Assembly (NCBI GenBank): GCA_018812525.1
Contig: JAHJDE010000159.1
Location: forward strand, 1 to 46,266
Length of the DNA: 46,266 bases
Source of the DNA: Gammaproteobacteria bacterium
GTDB lineage: Bacteria; Pseudomonadota; Gammaproteobacteria; Chromatiales; Chromatiaceae
Direction of reading: 5' to 3'
The notes below the pieces were generated by a model. The model had not been told where the DNA came from. It did no database searches and saw nothing but the letters and a program-made list of their open reading frames with translations. Positions 39,163-46,266 of this stretch are shown here, piece by piece. Every line of letters starts with the position of its first letter. The first letter of the stretch is position 1. Position numbers and translations under genes: made by a program.

Positions 39163-40361
39163 ACGGGAACCCGAGTCACTGTCGTTGCGGTATCGACAGT
39201 GTCGAGATCGCGCGCATGGAACGCCTGTTGCGCGATACAACCGATGCTGATTTGTCGCGGCTTTTCAGCGCCCAGGAGCTGAAGGATGCCGGCGAGGGTC
39301 CGGGCCGCGCGGCCCGTCTTGCCGGCCGCTTCGCCGCCAAGGAGGCCTGCCTCAAGTTGTTTCCGCGCGAAACCACGCTTGAGACCATCACCGCCGCCGA
39401 TTTTGCCGTGGAACGCGACAATTACGGCGCACCTCGCGTCCATTGCAGTGAAAGCGCAGCCATCGTGCTCGGACGCAACCGCATCGCCCGTATCGAGATC
39501 TCCCTCACGCACGACCGTTCCACTGCATCAGCCATCGCCCTGGCAATGCCCGACAGTATTCGGGTCCCCCTGGCGGGCCGGATCATTGATCGCCTGCTCC
39601 CCTTCCGCCGGACAGTGATACTGGAAAACCTTCGGCGCGTCTTTGGCGGCCGTATTTCCGAAGACGAGATCCTTCGCTTGGCCCAGGCCCACTACGGCCA
39701 TCTCTGGCGCATGATCGTCGAGTTCCTGACTTACCCCCTGATGTCCGCCGCCAAGCGTTCCAAGATCACCCGCGTGGAAAATCTTGAGGCCCTGCACTCT
39801 GCCCTGAATAAGGGTAAGGGCGTACTGGTACTGACCGGGCACTTCGGTAACTTCGAGATCGGGACAGCGGGGGGAATAAACCGCTTTCCCGAAGCGAGGG
39901 GCCGTTTCTATTTTCTGCGCCGACCCTTCAAGCCGCGCTGGTTGGATGACTATGTAACCAAGCGTTTCCTTCAGGCCGGTTTCGGCATACTCCCCAAGGA
40001 AGGCTCACTCGATTGGCTGATGGAACGGCTGGCGGCCAATGACCTGGTGGTATTTCCTTTTGATCAACATGCCAGCGGACGTGATGGCATCCGGGTGGAT
40101 TTTTTCGGCCACGGTGCCGGCACCTTCCGTAGCCTGGCCCTCATCGCCCAGTCCAGCGGCGCTCCGGTGGTACCCGCCGCTTGCTGGCGCGAACCAGACG
40201 GAAGCCATGTCCTGCGCTTCGAGGATGCCCTGCCCCACATCCATTGCGAAGACTTCGGCGAGGAGATCCGCCGCAATACCCGCGCCTACAACAAGGCGTT
40301 GGAACTGCTGGTGGCACGCCACCCCGAGCAATGGTGGTGGGTCCACCGCCGCTGGAAGTGA
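39159..40361 (+). CDS. fusion of holo-ACP synthase and LpxL/HtrB-like lysophospholipid acyltransferase
   Basis: This 400-residue protein starts at GTG 39159, overlapping the previous stop (GTGA). Residues 10-130 are AcpS-like: GIDSVEIARME with Asp13, RFAAKEACLKLF with Glu62 for metal binding, and SLTHDRSTASAIALA. Residues 135-400 are a lipid A-type acyltransferase domain, with ENLRRVF, the HX4E catalytic motif GHFGNFE (His228, Glu233), FPFDQHASG near 300 and a WWWVHRRWK end. The usual N-terminal membrane helix of LpxL is replaced by the AcpS domain. One polypeptide thus activates the ACP and transfers its acyl product to a lipid acceptor. I know of no common fusion of this type. Confidence 0.85.
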   Translation: MNGNPSHCRCGIDSVEIARMERLLRDTTDADLSRLFSAQELKDAGEGPGRAARLAGRFAAKEACLKLFPRETTLETITAADFAVERDNYGAPRVHCSESAAIVLGRNRIARIEISLTHDRSTASAIALAMPDSIRVPLAGRIIDRLLPFRRTVILENLRRVFGGRISEDEILRLAQAHYGHLWRMIVEFLTYPLMSAAKRSKITRVENLEALHSALNKGKGVLVLTGHFGNFEIGTAGGINRFPEARGRFYFLRRPFKPRWLDDYVTKRFLQAGFGILPKEGSLDWLMERLAANDLVVFPFDQHASGRDGIRVDFFGHGAGTFRSLALIAQSSGAPVVPAACWREPDGSHVLRFEDALPHIHCEDFGEEIRRNTRAYNKALELLVARHPEQWWWVHRRWK

Positions 40362-40369
40362 GGTATTCG

Positions 40370-41407
40370 ATGACGCGACGCCTGCCAGCCGAATGGGAGC
40401 CTCAGGACGGGGTCATGATGACCTGGCCCCACGACGGCGGGGACTGGGCCCCCTGTCTGCAAGAGGTGGAACCGGTCTTCGTCCGAATCGCCGTCGAGAT
40501 CGCCAAGCGCGAGCGGTTGCTTGCCGTCTGCCGCGATGAACCCCATCGGCGGCATGTCCAGGATTTATTGGATGGTGCCGGTGTTGATCCAGATCGCGTC
40601 AGCCTCCCCTGCATTCCCTCCGACGATACCTGGGCTCGCGACCACGGCCCCATTACGGTAATCGAGGATGGCCAGCCCCAACTCCGCGACTTTATTTTCA
40701 ACGGTTGGGGCGGGAAGTTCGAGGCCGGCCTCGATACCCAAATCACCTCAGCCTTACATGCGCAAGGCGTCTTCGGCGACTGGCCCCTGCAAGACATCAA
40801 GTTGGTGCTGGAGGGCGGTGGCATCGAGACCGATGGACAGGGTACCCTGCTCGTTACCCGCCGTTGTCTGCTGAGCGAGACCCGTAACCCCGGCATGATC
40901 CAGGAACGGATGGAAACCCTGCTAACCCAGTATCTGGGCGTAAAGCGTTTCCTCTGGATCAATGAGGGCGGCATGGAGGGAGACGACACCGATGGCCACA
41001 TCGATACCCTGGTTCGCTTCAGCGATCCGGGAACCCTGCTCTACCAGGCTTGCGACGACCTTTCAGACCCCAATTTCGGGGGACTGAGGGCCATGGAGGC
41101 CGAGTTGCAGACCCTACGGGATGCCGTGGCCAACCCCTACCGGCTGATCCCACTCCCCTCGACCCGACCCATCCGCAATGCCGAGGGGGACCAACTCCCC
41201 GCCAGCTACGCCAACTTCCTCATTGTCAACGGCGCCGTGTTGGCCCCCATCTACCGGGAACCGGCGGATGCCATCGTCCTGGAGCGGCTGGCAGCCGCCT
41301 TCCCGGCCCGCGAGATCGTCCCCATCGACTGCCGCCCCCTGATCCTCCAACACGGTAGCCTCCACTGCGTCACCATGCAGTTGCCCAAAGGGGTGTTGGC
41401 GCCCTAG
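40370..41407 (+). CDS. aguA: agmatine deiminase
   Basis: This 345-residue protein of the peptidyl-arginine-deiminase-like family hydrolyses agmatine to N-carbamoylputrescine and ammonia. Key segments: PAEWEPQDGVMMTWPH (N-terminus), WARDHGP near 88-94, LEGGGIETDGQGTLL near 147-161, MEGDDTDGHIDT with His210, and the nucleophile Cys333 in HGSLHCVTMQ. The ATG at 40370 has gaggt seven bases upstream and lies eight bases after the acyltransferase fusion, so it may be co-transcribed with the lipid cluster. No N-carbamoylputrescine amidase (aguB) follows, although the two are commonly adjacent. Confidence 0.92.
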   Translation: MTRRLPAEWEPQDGVMMTWPHDGGDWAPCLQEVEPVFVRIAVEIAKRERLLAVCRDEPHRRHVQDLLDGAGVDPDRVSLPCIPSDDTWARDHGPITVIEDGQPQLRDFIFNGWGGKFEAGLDTQITSALHAQGVFGDWPLQDIKLVLEGGGIETDGQGTLLVTRRCLLSETRNPGMIQERMETLLTQYLGVKRFLWINEGGMEGDDTDGHIDTLVRFSDPGTLLYQACDDLSDPNFGGLRAMEAELQTLRDAVANPYRLIPLPSTRPIRNAEGDQLPASYANFLIVNGAVLAPIYREPADAIVLERLAAAFPAREIVPIDCRPLILQHGSLHCVTMQLPKGVLAP

Positions 41408-41493
41408 GGTGCACATCCATCGGCAAACCGCGTGGGTTGGCACTCCAACTGATTGGACTTCAGCTCATTGGCTTGAACCCAAGAAAGTCCTTT

Positions 41494-41651
41494 CAACCGC
41501 GAAGGACGCAAAGAAAATCACTGGACTGGATTATCTCCACAGATGTACTCGCCTTCCGAGTGAAAGGCCATACGTTGTAGGGGCGGGTTTTAAACCCGCC
41601 CCTACCCTATTCCTGACGTTCATTTGCGTCCTTTGCGTCCTTTGCGGTTAA
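41494..41651. repeat. element bounded by inverted CGCAAAGGACGC units
   Basis: The left end (41495-41515) reads aaccgcgaaggacgcaaaga. The right end (41623-41651) is the inverted triple unit tttgcgtcctttgcgtcctt plus tgcggttaaa. The centre includes a 29-bp palindrome (41577-41605). The same outer architecture is found at 15948-16133 and 42921-43055. Confidence 0.65.
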
Positions 41652-41677
41652 ACGGTGAATTCATGTTGAATTTTCGG

Positions 41678-41706
41678 TTGACAGAGACGGCTTCTCTGTA
41701 TTCAAT
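41678..41706 (+). promoter_or_regulatory. candidate promoter of the tauE-dsrE pair
   Basis: A perfect -35 TTGACA (41678-41683) is followed after 17 bp by TTCAAT (41701-41706) or after 15 bp by TATTCA (41699-41704). The -10 is weak, as expected for a regulated promoter. Confidence 0.5.
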
Positions 41707-41729
41707 TACTCAAGCGTTCAATTGAATAC
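41698..41729. promoter_or_regulatory. perfect 10-bp dyad, probable operator
   Basis: GTATTCAATT (41698-41707) and AATTGAATAC (41720-41729) are perfect inverted repeats with a 12-bp spacer, overlapping the -10 region of the promoter before the TauE-like gene. The ATTCAA/TTGAAT half-sites resemble operators of ArsR/SmtB-type repressors, a family that includes sulfide-responsive BigR/SqrR, known to control TauE-like exporters. No regulator gene is adjacent. Confidence 0.55.
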
Positions 41730-41758
41730 ATAATGTTTATTTCGGGAGGAAAACGAAC

Positions 41759-42544
41759 ATGTCACTCTCCGTCATCCTGGCCGGTCTGATCACCGGCCTC
41801 CTACTCGGCATCTTTGGCAGCGGCGGCTCGATCATCACCACCCCCGCCCTACTCTATCTGCTGCATGTGGAGCCCAAGTCGGCCATCACCATGAGCATGG
41901 GCATAGTGGCAGTTACCGCCAGCATAACCGCTCTACAACACTGGTGGCGCGGCAACGTCAATCTGGAAGTGACAGCCATCTTTGGCCTCTTTGGCGTTGC
42001 CGGGACTTATGCAGGGGCTCTGCTCGGGGTCGCCACCCCCGTGGTAATCCAGTTGGGGCTGTTTGCCCTGGTCATGTACGCAGCAGCCTGGAAGATGCTG
42101 GAGCCCAGCCCGCCGGCCCACAAGTCCGTCGGTGCCGCCGCGGTCGCGGGCTGTATCGGGGATGATTGCGAGGAGTTCTGTTACAAGCGGATCGCCATGC
42201 ACGGCATCGGCGTCGGTATCCTGACCGGCTTCGTCGGCGTGGGCGGCGGCTTCCTGATCGTCCCGGCCTTGGTGTTGCTCTCGGGCCTCTCCATGAAGCG
42301 CGCTGTGGGCACCTCTCTCAGCATCGTTGCGTTCAAGTCCTTCGCCGGATTCGCGGGCTATGCAGGCGCGGTCGCCATCGACTACCGGGTGATGGCCCTC
42401 TTCACCGTCATTGCCGTCGTCGGCAGCGTCGCCGGTGGCATGATTGGCCACCGATTGCCCGCAGTCCTGCTGAAAACAGGCTTCGGCGTTTTCCTGGTCC
42501 TCGTGGCCAGCTATATTCTGATCAAGAGCGTTTTGTTTGTCTGA
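41759..42544 (+). CDS. TauE/SafE family sulfite/anion exporter
   Basis: This 261-residue membrane protein has about eight hydrophobic helices and the two-fold TauE signature: [20 protein letters not shown] near 14-33 and [20 protein letters not shown] near 152-171. Family members export sulfite, sulfoacetate or related anions. A central loop contains three Cys ([13 protein letters not shown]), unusual for the family and possibly redox- or metal-related. The SD gggagga precedes the ATG. A DsrE-like gene follows after 16 bp, supporting a sulfur-related role. Confidence 0.88.
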   Translation: MSLSVILAGLITGLLLGIFGSGGSIITTPALLYLLHVEPKSAITMSMGIVAVTASITALQHWWRGNVNLEVTAIFGLFGVAGTYAGALLGVATPVVIQLGLFALVMYAAAWKMLEPSPPAHKSVGAAAVAGCIGDDCEEFCYKRIAMHGIGVGILTGFVGVGGGFLIVPALVLLSGLSMKRAVGTSLSIVAFKSFAGFAGYAGAVAIDYRVMALFTVIAVVGSVAGGMIGHRLPAVLLKTGFGVFLVLVASYILIKSVLFV

Positions 42545-42560
42545 TACAACGGAGAGCATC

Positions 42561-42905
42561 ATGAACATCCTGGTAATACTCAATGATCCGCCCTACGGCA
42601 GTGAACGCAGTTATAACGGACTACGCTTGGCCAAGGCCCTGGGCAACGACCAGACCCAGGTCAGTCTCTTCCTCATGGCCGATGCTGTGACTTGCGCCAA
42701 GCAGGGGCAGAAAGTGCCGCAAGGTTTCTACAACATCGAGTTGATGGTCAAGGCAGTTGGCCGCAAGGGCGCGGTGTTATTGTGCGGCACCTGCATGGAT
42801 GCCCGCGGTCTGACGGACGCGGAACTACTGGAGGGCGCCCGCCGCAGCACCCTGCAAGAACTGACCGATCTGACCCGCGATGCGGACAAGGTCCTGGTCT
42901 TTTGA
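42561..42905 (+). CDS. DsrE family protein (sulfurtransferase-like)
   Basis: This 114-residue protein has the DsrE/DsrF-like fold pattern: MNILVILNDPPYGSERSYNGLRLA at the N-terminus, VSLFLMADAVTCAKQGQ in the middle, and LLCGTCMDARGLTD near 76-89. Cys in the last block is where sulfane-carrying cysteines occur in relatives. The ATG at 42561 follows ggag; an upstream in-frame start would overlap tauE. It probably carries or transfers sulfur, or helps sense it, together with the exporter. It is not the dsrEFH complex, since partners are absent. Confidence 0.85.
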   Translation: MNILVILNDPPYGSERSYNGLRLAKALGNDQTQVSLFLMADAVTCAKQGQKVPQGFYNIELMVKAVGRKGAVLLCGTCMDARGLTDAELLEGARRSTLQELTDLTRDADKVLVF

Positions 42906-42920
42906 ACCTAAATTCCTCGT

Positions 42921-43055
42921 TTAACCGCAAAGAACGCAAAGGAACGCAAAGAATATCCGTGAGTTAACCGCGCATGGCCATTTACCCGGAGGCTGAATGC
43001 ATCGACGGAGATAATCCAGTGATTCCCTTCGCGTTCATCGCGTCCTTCGTGGCTG
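42921..43055. repeat. element bounded by CGCAAAGGA-type units
   Basis: The left end reads ttaaccgcaaagaacgcaaa with a second ggaacgcaaag unit (to 42952). The right end, tcgcgttcatcgcgtccttc (about 43030-43049), is a diverged inverted copy. The SD of the following methyltransferase gene (aaggagg, 43057-43063) begins right at its edge. Confidence 0.5.
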
Positions 43056-43071
43056 AAAGGAGGTTTTTAGG

Positions 43072-43716
43072 TTGAACCAACCGGAGGCCTACGAGGCCTG
43101 GTACCAGACCGAACGGGGGAACTGGATCGCCGGCCGCGAATTCGATCTGATGCGGGGGGTGATGGGCCTTCGGCCGGGTGCCAGTCTGCTGGATGTGGGT
43201 TGTGGCACGGGCCATTTCAGCCGGCGATTCGCGGACTGGGGCTTGGAGGTGACCGGGATCGATCCCGATCCCATTACCCTGGACTTTGCCCGGACACAGG
43301 CGGGCGGGGTCCGTTATATTCGGGGAACCGCACTGAATTTGCCCTTTCCCGATCATGCCTTCGATTACGCCATCGCAGTCACCAGCCTCTGTTTCATTGC
43401 CGATCCCGTCGCGGCCCTGCGGGAGATGTGGCGCGTGAGCCGGCGGGGCCTGGTCCTGGGACTGCTCAACCGGCGCAGCCTGCTCCATCGGCTCAAACGG
43501 GACCGGGGCGGCTATCGGGGCGCCCGCTGGGACGAAGCGTGGGAGATCGAGAAGCATTGGCTGACCGCCCTCGACCCCGCCCCGGCCGAGACCCGACTGG
43601 CCTCCGCCCTGTTTCTCCCTTTGGGGAATCGCTGGATACCCCTGATCGAGGACTGGGTCCCCCAGAGGATTTTGGGCGGAGGTTTCCTCGCCGTTTCACT
43701 GAGGAAACCGGCTTGA
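43072..43716 (+). CDS. class I SAM-dependent methyltransferase
   Basis: This 214-residue protein starts at a TTG with a full SD (aaggagg) eight bases upstream. Motif I is LLDVGCGTGHFSRRF near 40-54; the acidic residue of motif II is in GLEVTGIDPDPITLDFAR; motif post-II is LNLPFPDHAFDYAIAV. This is the Methyltransf_11 layout used by ubiquinone/biotin-type small-molecule methyltransferases. The substrate is unknown. Its stop overlaps the TTG start of the next gene (TTGA), indicating coupling. Confidence 0.88.
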   Translation: MNQPEAYEAWYQTERGNWIAGREFDLMRGVMGLRPGASLLDVGCGTGHFSRRFADWGLEVTGIDPDPITLDFARTQAGGVRYIRGTALNLPFPDHAFDYAIAVTSLCFIADPVAALREMWRVSRRGLVLGLLNRRSLLHRLKRDRGGYRGARWDEAWEIEKHWLTALDPAPAETRLASALFLPLGNRWIPLIEDWVPQRILGGGFLAVSLRKPA

Positions 43717-44180
43717 AAGACCTGAGCCTGGAACCGCCCGCCCCGCCAGGCGAGGGCCGGATCTGGCCCTCGCCTGGCTATCTCCATCAGGTCGAACGGC
43801 TCAAGGGCGCCATAGGCCAGCGGATCTACCTGGTCGAGATCAAGCCCGGCGACATCAACCTGGGGGTCCGGCTCTCGGATACCTCCTACGAATTGCTCGG
43901 TGTGCTCGACTTTCCCCGCCCCGACCCCCTCAAGGGGCTGGCCCCGCACCTGCTCCTGCTCGACGACGGCCGAGGCCTGAACCTGGGGCGCGTCATCCGC
44001 GTCAGCATCAACTCCCCCTTCAGCCCCCCCGAGGCCGACATCCTCTATCAGGAGTCTTTCCTCATGGAACGGCTGCTGACCCGCGAATCCCAACTGACCA
44101 AGGAAACCATCGCCGCCCGCTCCCGGATGCTGCTGGGCAGGCTTTTGGGCAAGGGCGGGGAACTCTCAGGGACCAATTGA
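43713..44180 (+). CDS. conserved-looking protein of unknown function, coupled to the methyltransferase
   Basis: This 155-residue protein starts at TTG 43713, with gagga seven bases upstream and a four-base overlap with the preceding stop. I do not recognise the family. It has no signal peptide or transmembrane helix. The middle (IYLVEIKPGDINLGVRLSDT, then HLLLLDDGRGLNLGRVIRVS) looks like a mixed alpha/beta domain. The C-terminus (FLMERLLTRESQLTKETIAA) is helical. GC-rich codon use matches its neighbours. Coupling suggests it acts with the methyltransferase, perhaps as substrate-binding partner. Confidence 0.7.
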   Translation: MKDLSLEPPAPPGEGRIWPSPGYLHQVERLKGAIGQRIYLVEIKPGDINLGVRLSDTSYELLGVLDFPRPDPLKGLAPHLLLLDDGRGLNLGRVIRVSINSPFSPPEADILYQESFLMERLLTRESQLTKETIAARSRMLLGRLLGKGGELSGTN

Positions 44181-44362
44181 GCCGCCATTGGCGATGGGGA
44201 GAAGGGGGGGCATAGTTGCGTCGGTCTGCACATTGGGAGACGGCCATGCAACAAACCACTTTCACCGGCCAGCCTCACCACGCCAAGGAGTATTTCGACT
44301 GCGTCGGAAAGATCATTCGGAAGAGGTTACAAGGCGGGATCTGGCCCTGTGCGGCTCCTGCA

Positions 44363-44387
44363 GGCGGAACCCCCTGCGGGTTCCGCC
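44363..44387. terminator. GC-rich hairpin, possible bidirectional terminator
   Basis: Ten-bp arms GGCGGAACCC / GGGTTCCGCC enclose five bases, in the 230-bp gap between the convergent methyltransferase and secreted-protein genes. No T-run follows, so it may equally be a dispersed palindrome. The rest of the gap (44181-44410) contains a short frame from 44246 (MQQTTFTGQPHHAKEYFD) that could be a gene remnant but matches nothing recognised. Confidence 0.35.
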
Positions 44388-44410
44388 CTATGCTGGCTTT
44401 GATTGGGGTG

Positions 44411-45253
44411 TCAATATACGCGGATCGCTATATCAAAGGCAGTTTCACTGATCTCGTTGATATTGTTGTTAGTGATTCCAAGCGCGCAGGCTGTTTTGGT
44501 CTTAAATCCGACATCTAAGCTGCTGCTGTTATTTGTTATGGTGGCACTACTGCTGAGTGAGCTTATTCCGAATAAATACGCAATCGTTCCCATGCTGTTC
44601 GTAGCAGAACCGGTTCCTAAAGAGAGATCCAGTTGTGTAAGGTATACGGCCAAGGTATTCGATACTTCTTCGCCATAATTTGCAATACCGCCCATACTGT
44701 TTAACTTGTTTGTGAAGGTGCCCAATCCAGCGACACTATCCCCACATGCAAATGAAGATTCATAATCATTTCCATCCACATACACCGTTTTGTCCTTGGT
44801 CCAGCATTTTGTGCCCGTACCACTTCCACTGGAAAAAGCTTGTAGCGTTCTGTTAAAGGTGTGCTGCGTACGAATCTGGATCTGGGGAGCAATCACTACA
44901 TAGGCATGGGTATAGGTTCCATTTGGCGGTCGGCTGAAGGTGCCGCTCAGGGCGCTGCCGACGCCGTCAGTAATGGTTACCTTGCTACCCGTCGAGTTTT
45001 CGAACACGATTGAACACATGGAGAGATCGGCGGGCCGTCCAGTTGCAGGGGTGCCAGGCCTGCTTGTGCAGACGCCGACCCGGTAGACGGTCATGGTATA
45101 TTGATCTGGCTGGGTGTCACAATTGGCTGTATTGGTGATGGCTCCATTCGTGTATATACAGGCATCGGCCGCCATGGCCGATTGGCCAATTTGCAGCGAG
45201 GATATTAGAGCTATAAGACCGAAGAGAGAAAAGGAACGATTCCACATTTTCAT
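44411..45253 (-). CDS. secreted protein of unknown function downstream of an inverse autotransporter
   Basis: This 280-residue protein has a signal peptide (SFSLFGLIALISSLQIGQSAM, cleavage near residue 28 before ADACIY). The ATG at 45253 has ggag seven bases upstream. The mature part is Thr/Ser/Asn/Gly-rich and beta-strand-like, with Cys pairs (CIYTNG, NCDTQ, VCTSR, MCSIV, KCWTKD, FACGD) probably forming disulfides. Base composition is clearly lower in GC than the rest of the window, suggesting transfer. I do not recognise the family. It may be a surface or pilin-like partner of the outer-membrane protein encoded 14 bp upstream. Confidence 0.7.
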   Translation of the reverse strand: MKMWNRSFSLFGLIALISSLQIGQSAMAADACIYTNGAITNTANCDTQPDQYTMTVYRVGVCTSRPGTPATGRPADLSMCSIVFENSTGSKVTITDGVGSALSGTFSRPPNGTYTHAYVVIAPQIQIRTQHTFNRTLQAFSSGSGTGTKCWTKDKTVYVDGNDYESSFACGDSVAGLGTFTNKLNSMGGIANYGEEVSNTLAVYLTQLDLSLGTGSATNSMGTIAYLFGISSLSSSATITNNSSSLDVGFKTKTACALGITNNNINEISETAFDIAIRVY

Positions 45254-45267
45254 ACGAAACTCCATGT

Positions 45268-46182
45268 TTAGAACCCAGAAACCGAAACAGCAAACGGCGC
45301 AAGCGTCGAACGAGTGGCCTTGACGATACGGTTCTCACGCCGCACCTTCTCAAAGCGTCGATCCTCCATGCTCTCCATCTGCCAGGCGGTGTCGATGATG
45401 CGCGGCATCAGGGTCGATTTGGGACGGTCCCCGCCAAAGGTGTAGGTCAGCATGACGAAGTTATCGTTACTGCGGTTGTCGTTGTACTGGGTCTGTCCGA
45501 TCTCCGCCGAGACCCCCGGCAATAAGGCCCCGGTGACGCTGTAGGTCTGTCCTTGTAGATCGGCTGCACCATCCACGCCATCCCAGTTGAAGGTCTTGGC
45601 CCGCACATGGGCTGTGGGCACATAGGGCACCGCCACTGCCAACTCCAAGTCATAGCCGCCGAGCGCCTTCTCTTCCGTATTGTTTCCGGCGTCTTTCCAG
45701 CCACTCAGCCCTTTGTACCAGTTGGCATTGATCTCTCCTACGGTAGAGCGGATCTCGCCACCGATACTCATGCGCTGATGGTCATTGGGAAACTCATGGT
45801 CATAAAAGGCATTCAGCCCCAGCAACAGCCTGTTATTGCTGACCAAGCGACGATAACCGAGGCCCAGATTCAACGTAGTGGTGTCATCCTGATGAAACGC
45901 ACTCCCCTGCATGAAGGTCGAATGTTGCAGATCGGCACTCTCCGTCAACGGACGCACCAGCAAGACGTTATAGACCGGGTCCCCGTTCTCAATGCCCGTA
46001 ATCCCGATCTCTGTCACCCCGCGTTCGGCAGAGAGCAGATTACGCAGCCAACTCTCGGCGGCCTGATTAACGGGCGCGGCGATCAGGGATTTGACAGCGG
46101 GTGTTGGATCGTCGGCAGAGAAGGCGGCGGGTAACAGCGCGAGTGATAAGGCGCCGAAGAGTAGTGGTTGATGGAAATTCAC
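45268..46182 (-). CDS. inverse autotransporter beta-domain protein without passenger
   Basis: This 304-residue protein has a signal peptide (LLFGALSLALLPAAFSA) and an intimin/invasin-type beta-domain. Family features: NQAAESWLRNLLS near the N-terminus, TTTLNLGLGYRRL, LLLGLNAFYDHEFPNDHQRMSIGGEIRS, INANWYKGLSGW, and repeated amphipathic strands. The start is a GTG with aaggagg just upstream. Intimins continue with Ig-like passenger domains; here the protein stops about 50 residues after the barrel. It could export or anchor the secreted protein that follows. Confidence 0.8.
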   Translation of the reverse strand: MNFHQPLLFGALSLALLPAAFSADDPTPAVKSLIAAPVNQAAESWLRNLLSAERGVTEIGITGIENGDPVYNVLLVRPLTESADLQHSTFMQGSAFHQDDTTTLNLGLGYRRLVSNNRLLLGLNAFYDHEFPNDHQRMSIGGEIRSTVGEINANWYKGLSGWKDAGNNTEEKALGGYDLELAVAVPYVPTAHVRAKTFNWDGVDGAADLQGQTYSVTGALLPGVSAEIGQTQYNDNRSNDNFVMLTYTFGGDRPKSTLMPRIIDTAWQMESMEDRRFEKVRRENRIVKATRSTLAPFAVSVSGF

Positions 46183-46228
46183 TTTCCCTCCTTTCCAAGA
46201 AGATGTTAAGCATGGCGTGCGTGAATTT

Positions 46229-46266
<38 letters not shown>

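Larger units (their letters stand above)
41408..41758. other. intergenic region with repeat element, promoter and operator
   Basis: About 350 bp. It contains an element bounded by CGCAAAGGA units (41494-41651) with an internal palindrome GTAGGGGCGGGTTT / AAACCCGCCCCTAC (41577-41605), followed by the promoter and dyad of the tauE-dsrE pair. No gene was found. Confidence 0.65.

Noticed and set aside
33470-41407. Aryl polyene or ladderane cluster
   Set aside because: It has an enoyl reductase, no ammonia lyase/AMP ligase, no thioesterase and no radical SAM or desaturase genes, so neither known type fits.
42561-42905. DsrEFH complex of sulfur oxidation
   Set aside because: Only one DsrE-like protein is present, with no dsrF/dsrH neighbours.
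44246-44518. Small gene beginning MQQTTFTGQPHHAKEYFD
   Set aside because: The frame runs into the 3' end of the opposite secreted-protein gene and through a palindrome; at most a remnant, with no recognised family.

Overview
The window is a 46.3-kb, GC-rich (about 60 %) chromosomal segment, most likely from a gammaproteobacterium and possibly from the sulfur-oxidising Chromatiales-type lineages. The basis is an E. coli-type SpeD, a TmcA, a cAMP-type CRP, a gltBD pair, a TauE plus DsrE-like pair, and dense families of short palindromic intergenic repeats. No rRNA, tRNA, CRISPR array or complete insertion sequence was seen. The last 37 bases are a poly-C run, which is either a contig-end artefact or a true homopolymer tract.

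Layout. 1-2400: accessory debris, with a recombinase tail, a BrnT/BrnA toxin-antitoxin pair, a truncated DUF4160 gene with its DUF2442 partner, and an Rpn-family nuclease. 2835-10111: an MMPL/RND exporter, a TehA/SLAC1-like channel, a periplasmic SGNH esterase, and a two-gene GNAT/peptidase-C39 plus RimK-type ATP-grasp unit. 10605-14859 (minus strand): a four-gene exopolysaccharide export operon (Wza-like, beta-barrel, GumC/Wzz-like, CpsD-like kinase) with a good sigma70-type promoter. 14970-16497: a repeat-rich gene-free stretch. 16498-33244: housekeeping genes (ychF, gltB, gltD, a haem-binding diguanylate cyclase, hemE, speD, an osmC-like gene, crp, trpC, tmcA).

33470-41407 is the most distinctive part. 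It is a compact plus-strand cluster that looks like a complete dedicated (secondary) fatty-acid synthase. It encodes a FabL-type enoyl reductase, a FabG ketoreductase, a C-terminally extended ACP, a double-hotdog dehydratase whose catalytic residues are split between its halves, an active ketosynthase, a second ketosynthase lacking the nucleophilic Cys (chain-length-factor-like), and a fusion of a holo-ACP synthase to a LpxL/HtrB-like acyltransferase. An agmatine deiminase gene follows. The parts imply that a special acyl chain is built on its own ACP and then transferred to a lipid acceptor; the product is unknown.

41759-44180 holds a TauE/DsrE-like sulfur pair behind a perfect 10-bp dyad, then a methyltransferase with an unknown partner. 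44411-46182 (minus strand) holds an inverse-autotransporter beta-domain without a passenger and a secreted protein of unknown function.

The intergenic DNA is colonised by several repeat families. Three copies of a 152-bp element made of five consecutive hairpins have 4-bp target duplications. Two copies of a TA-flanked MITE each lie within about 90 bp of one of those. Other families are hairpin repeats and elements bounded by CGCAAAGGA-type units.
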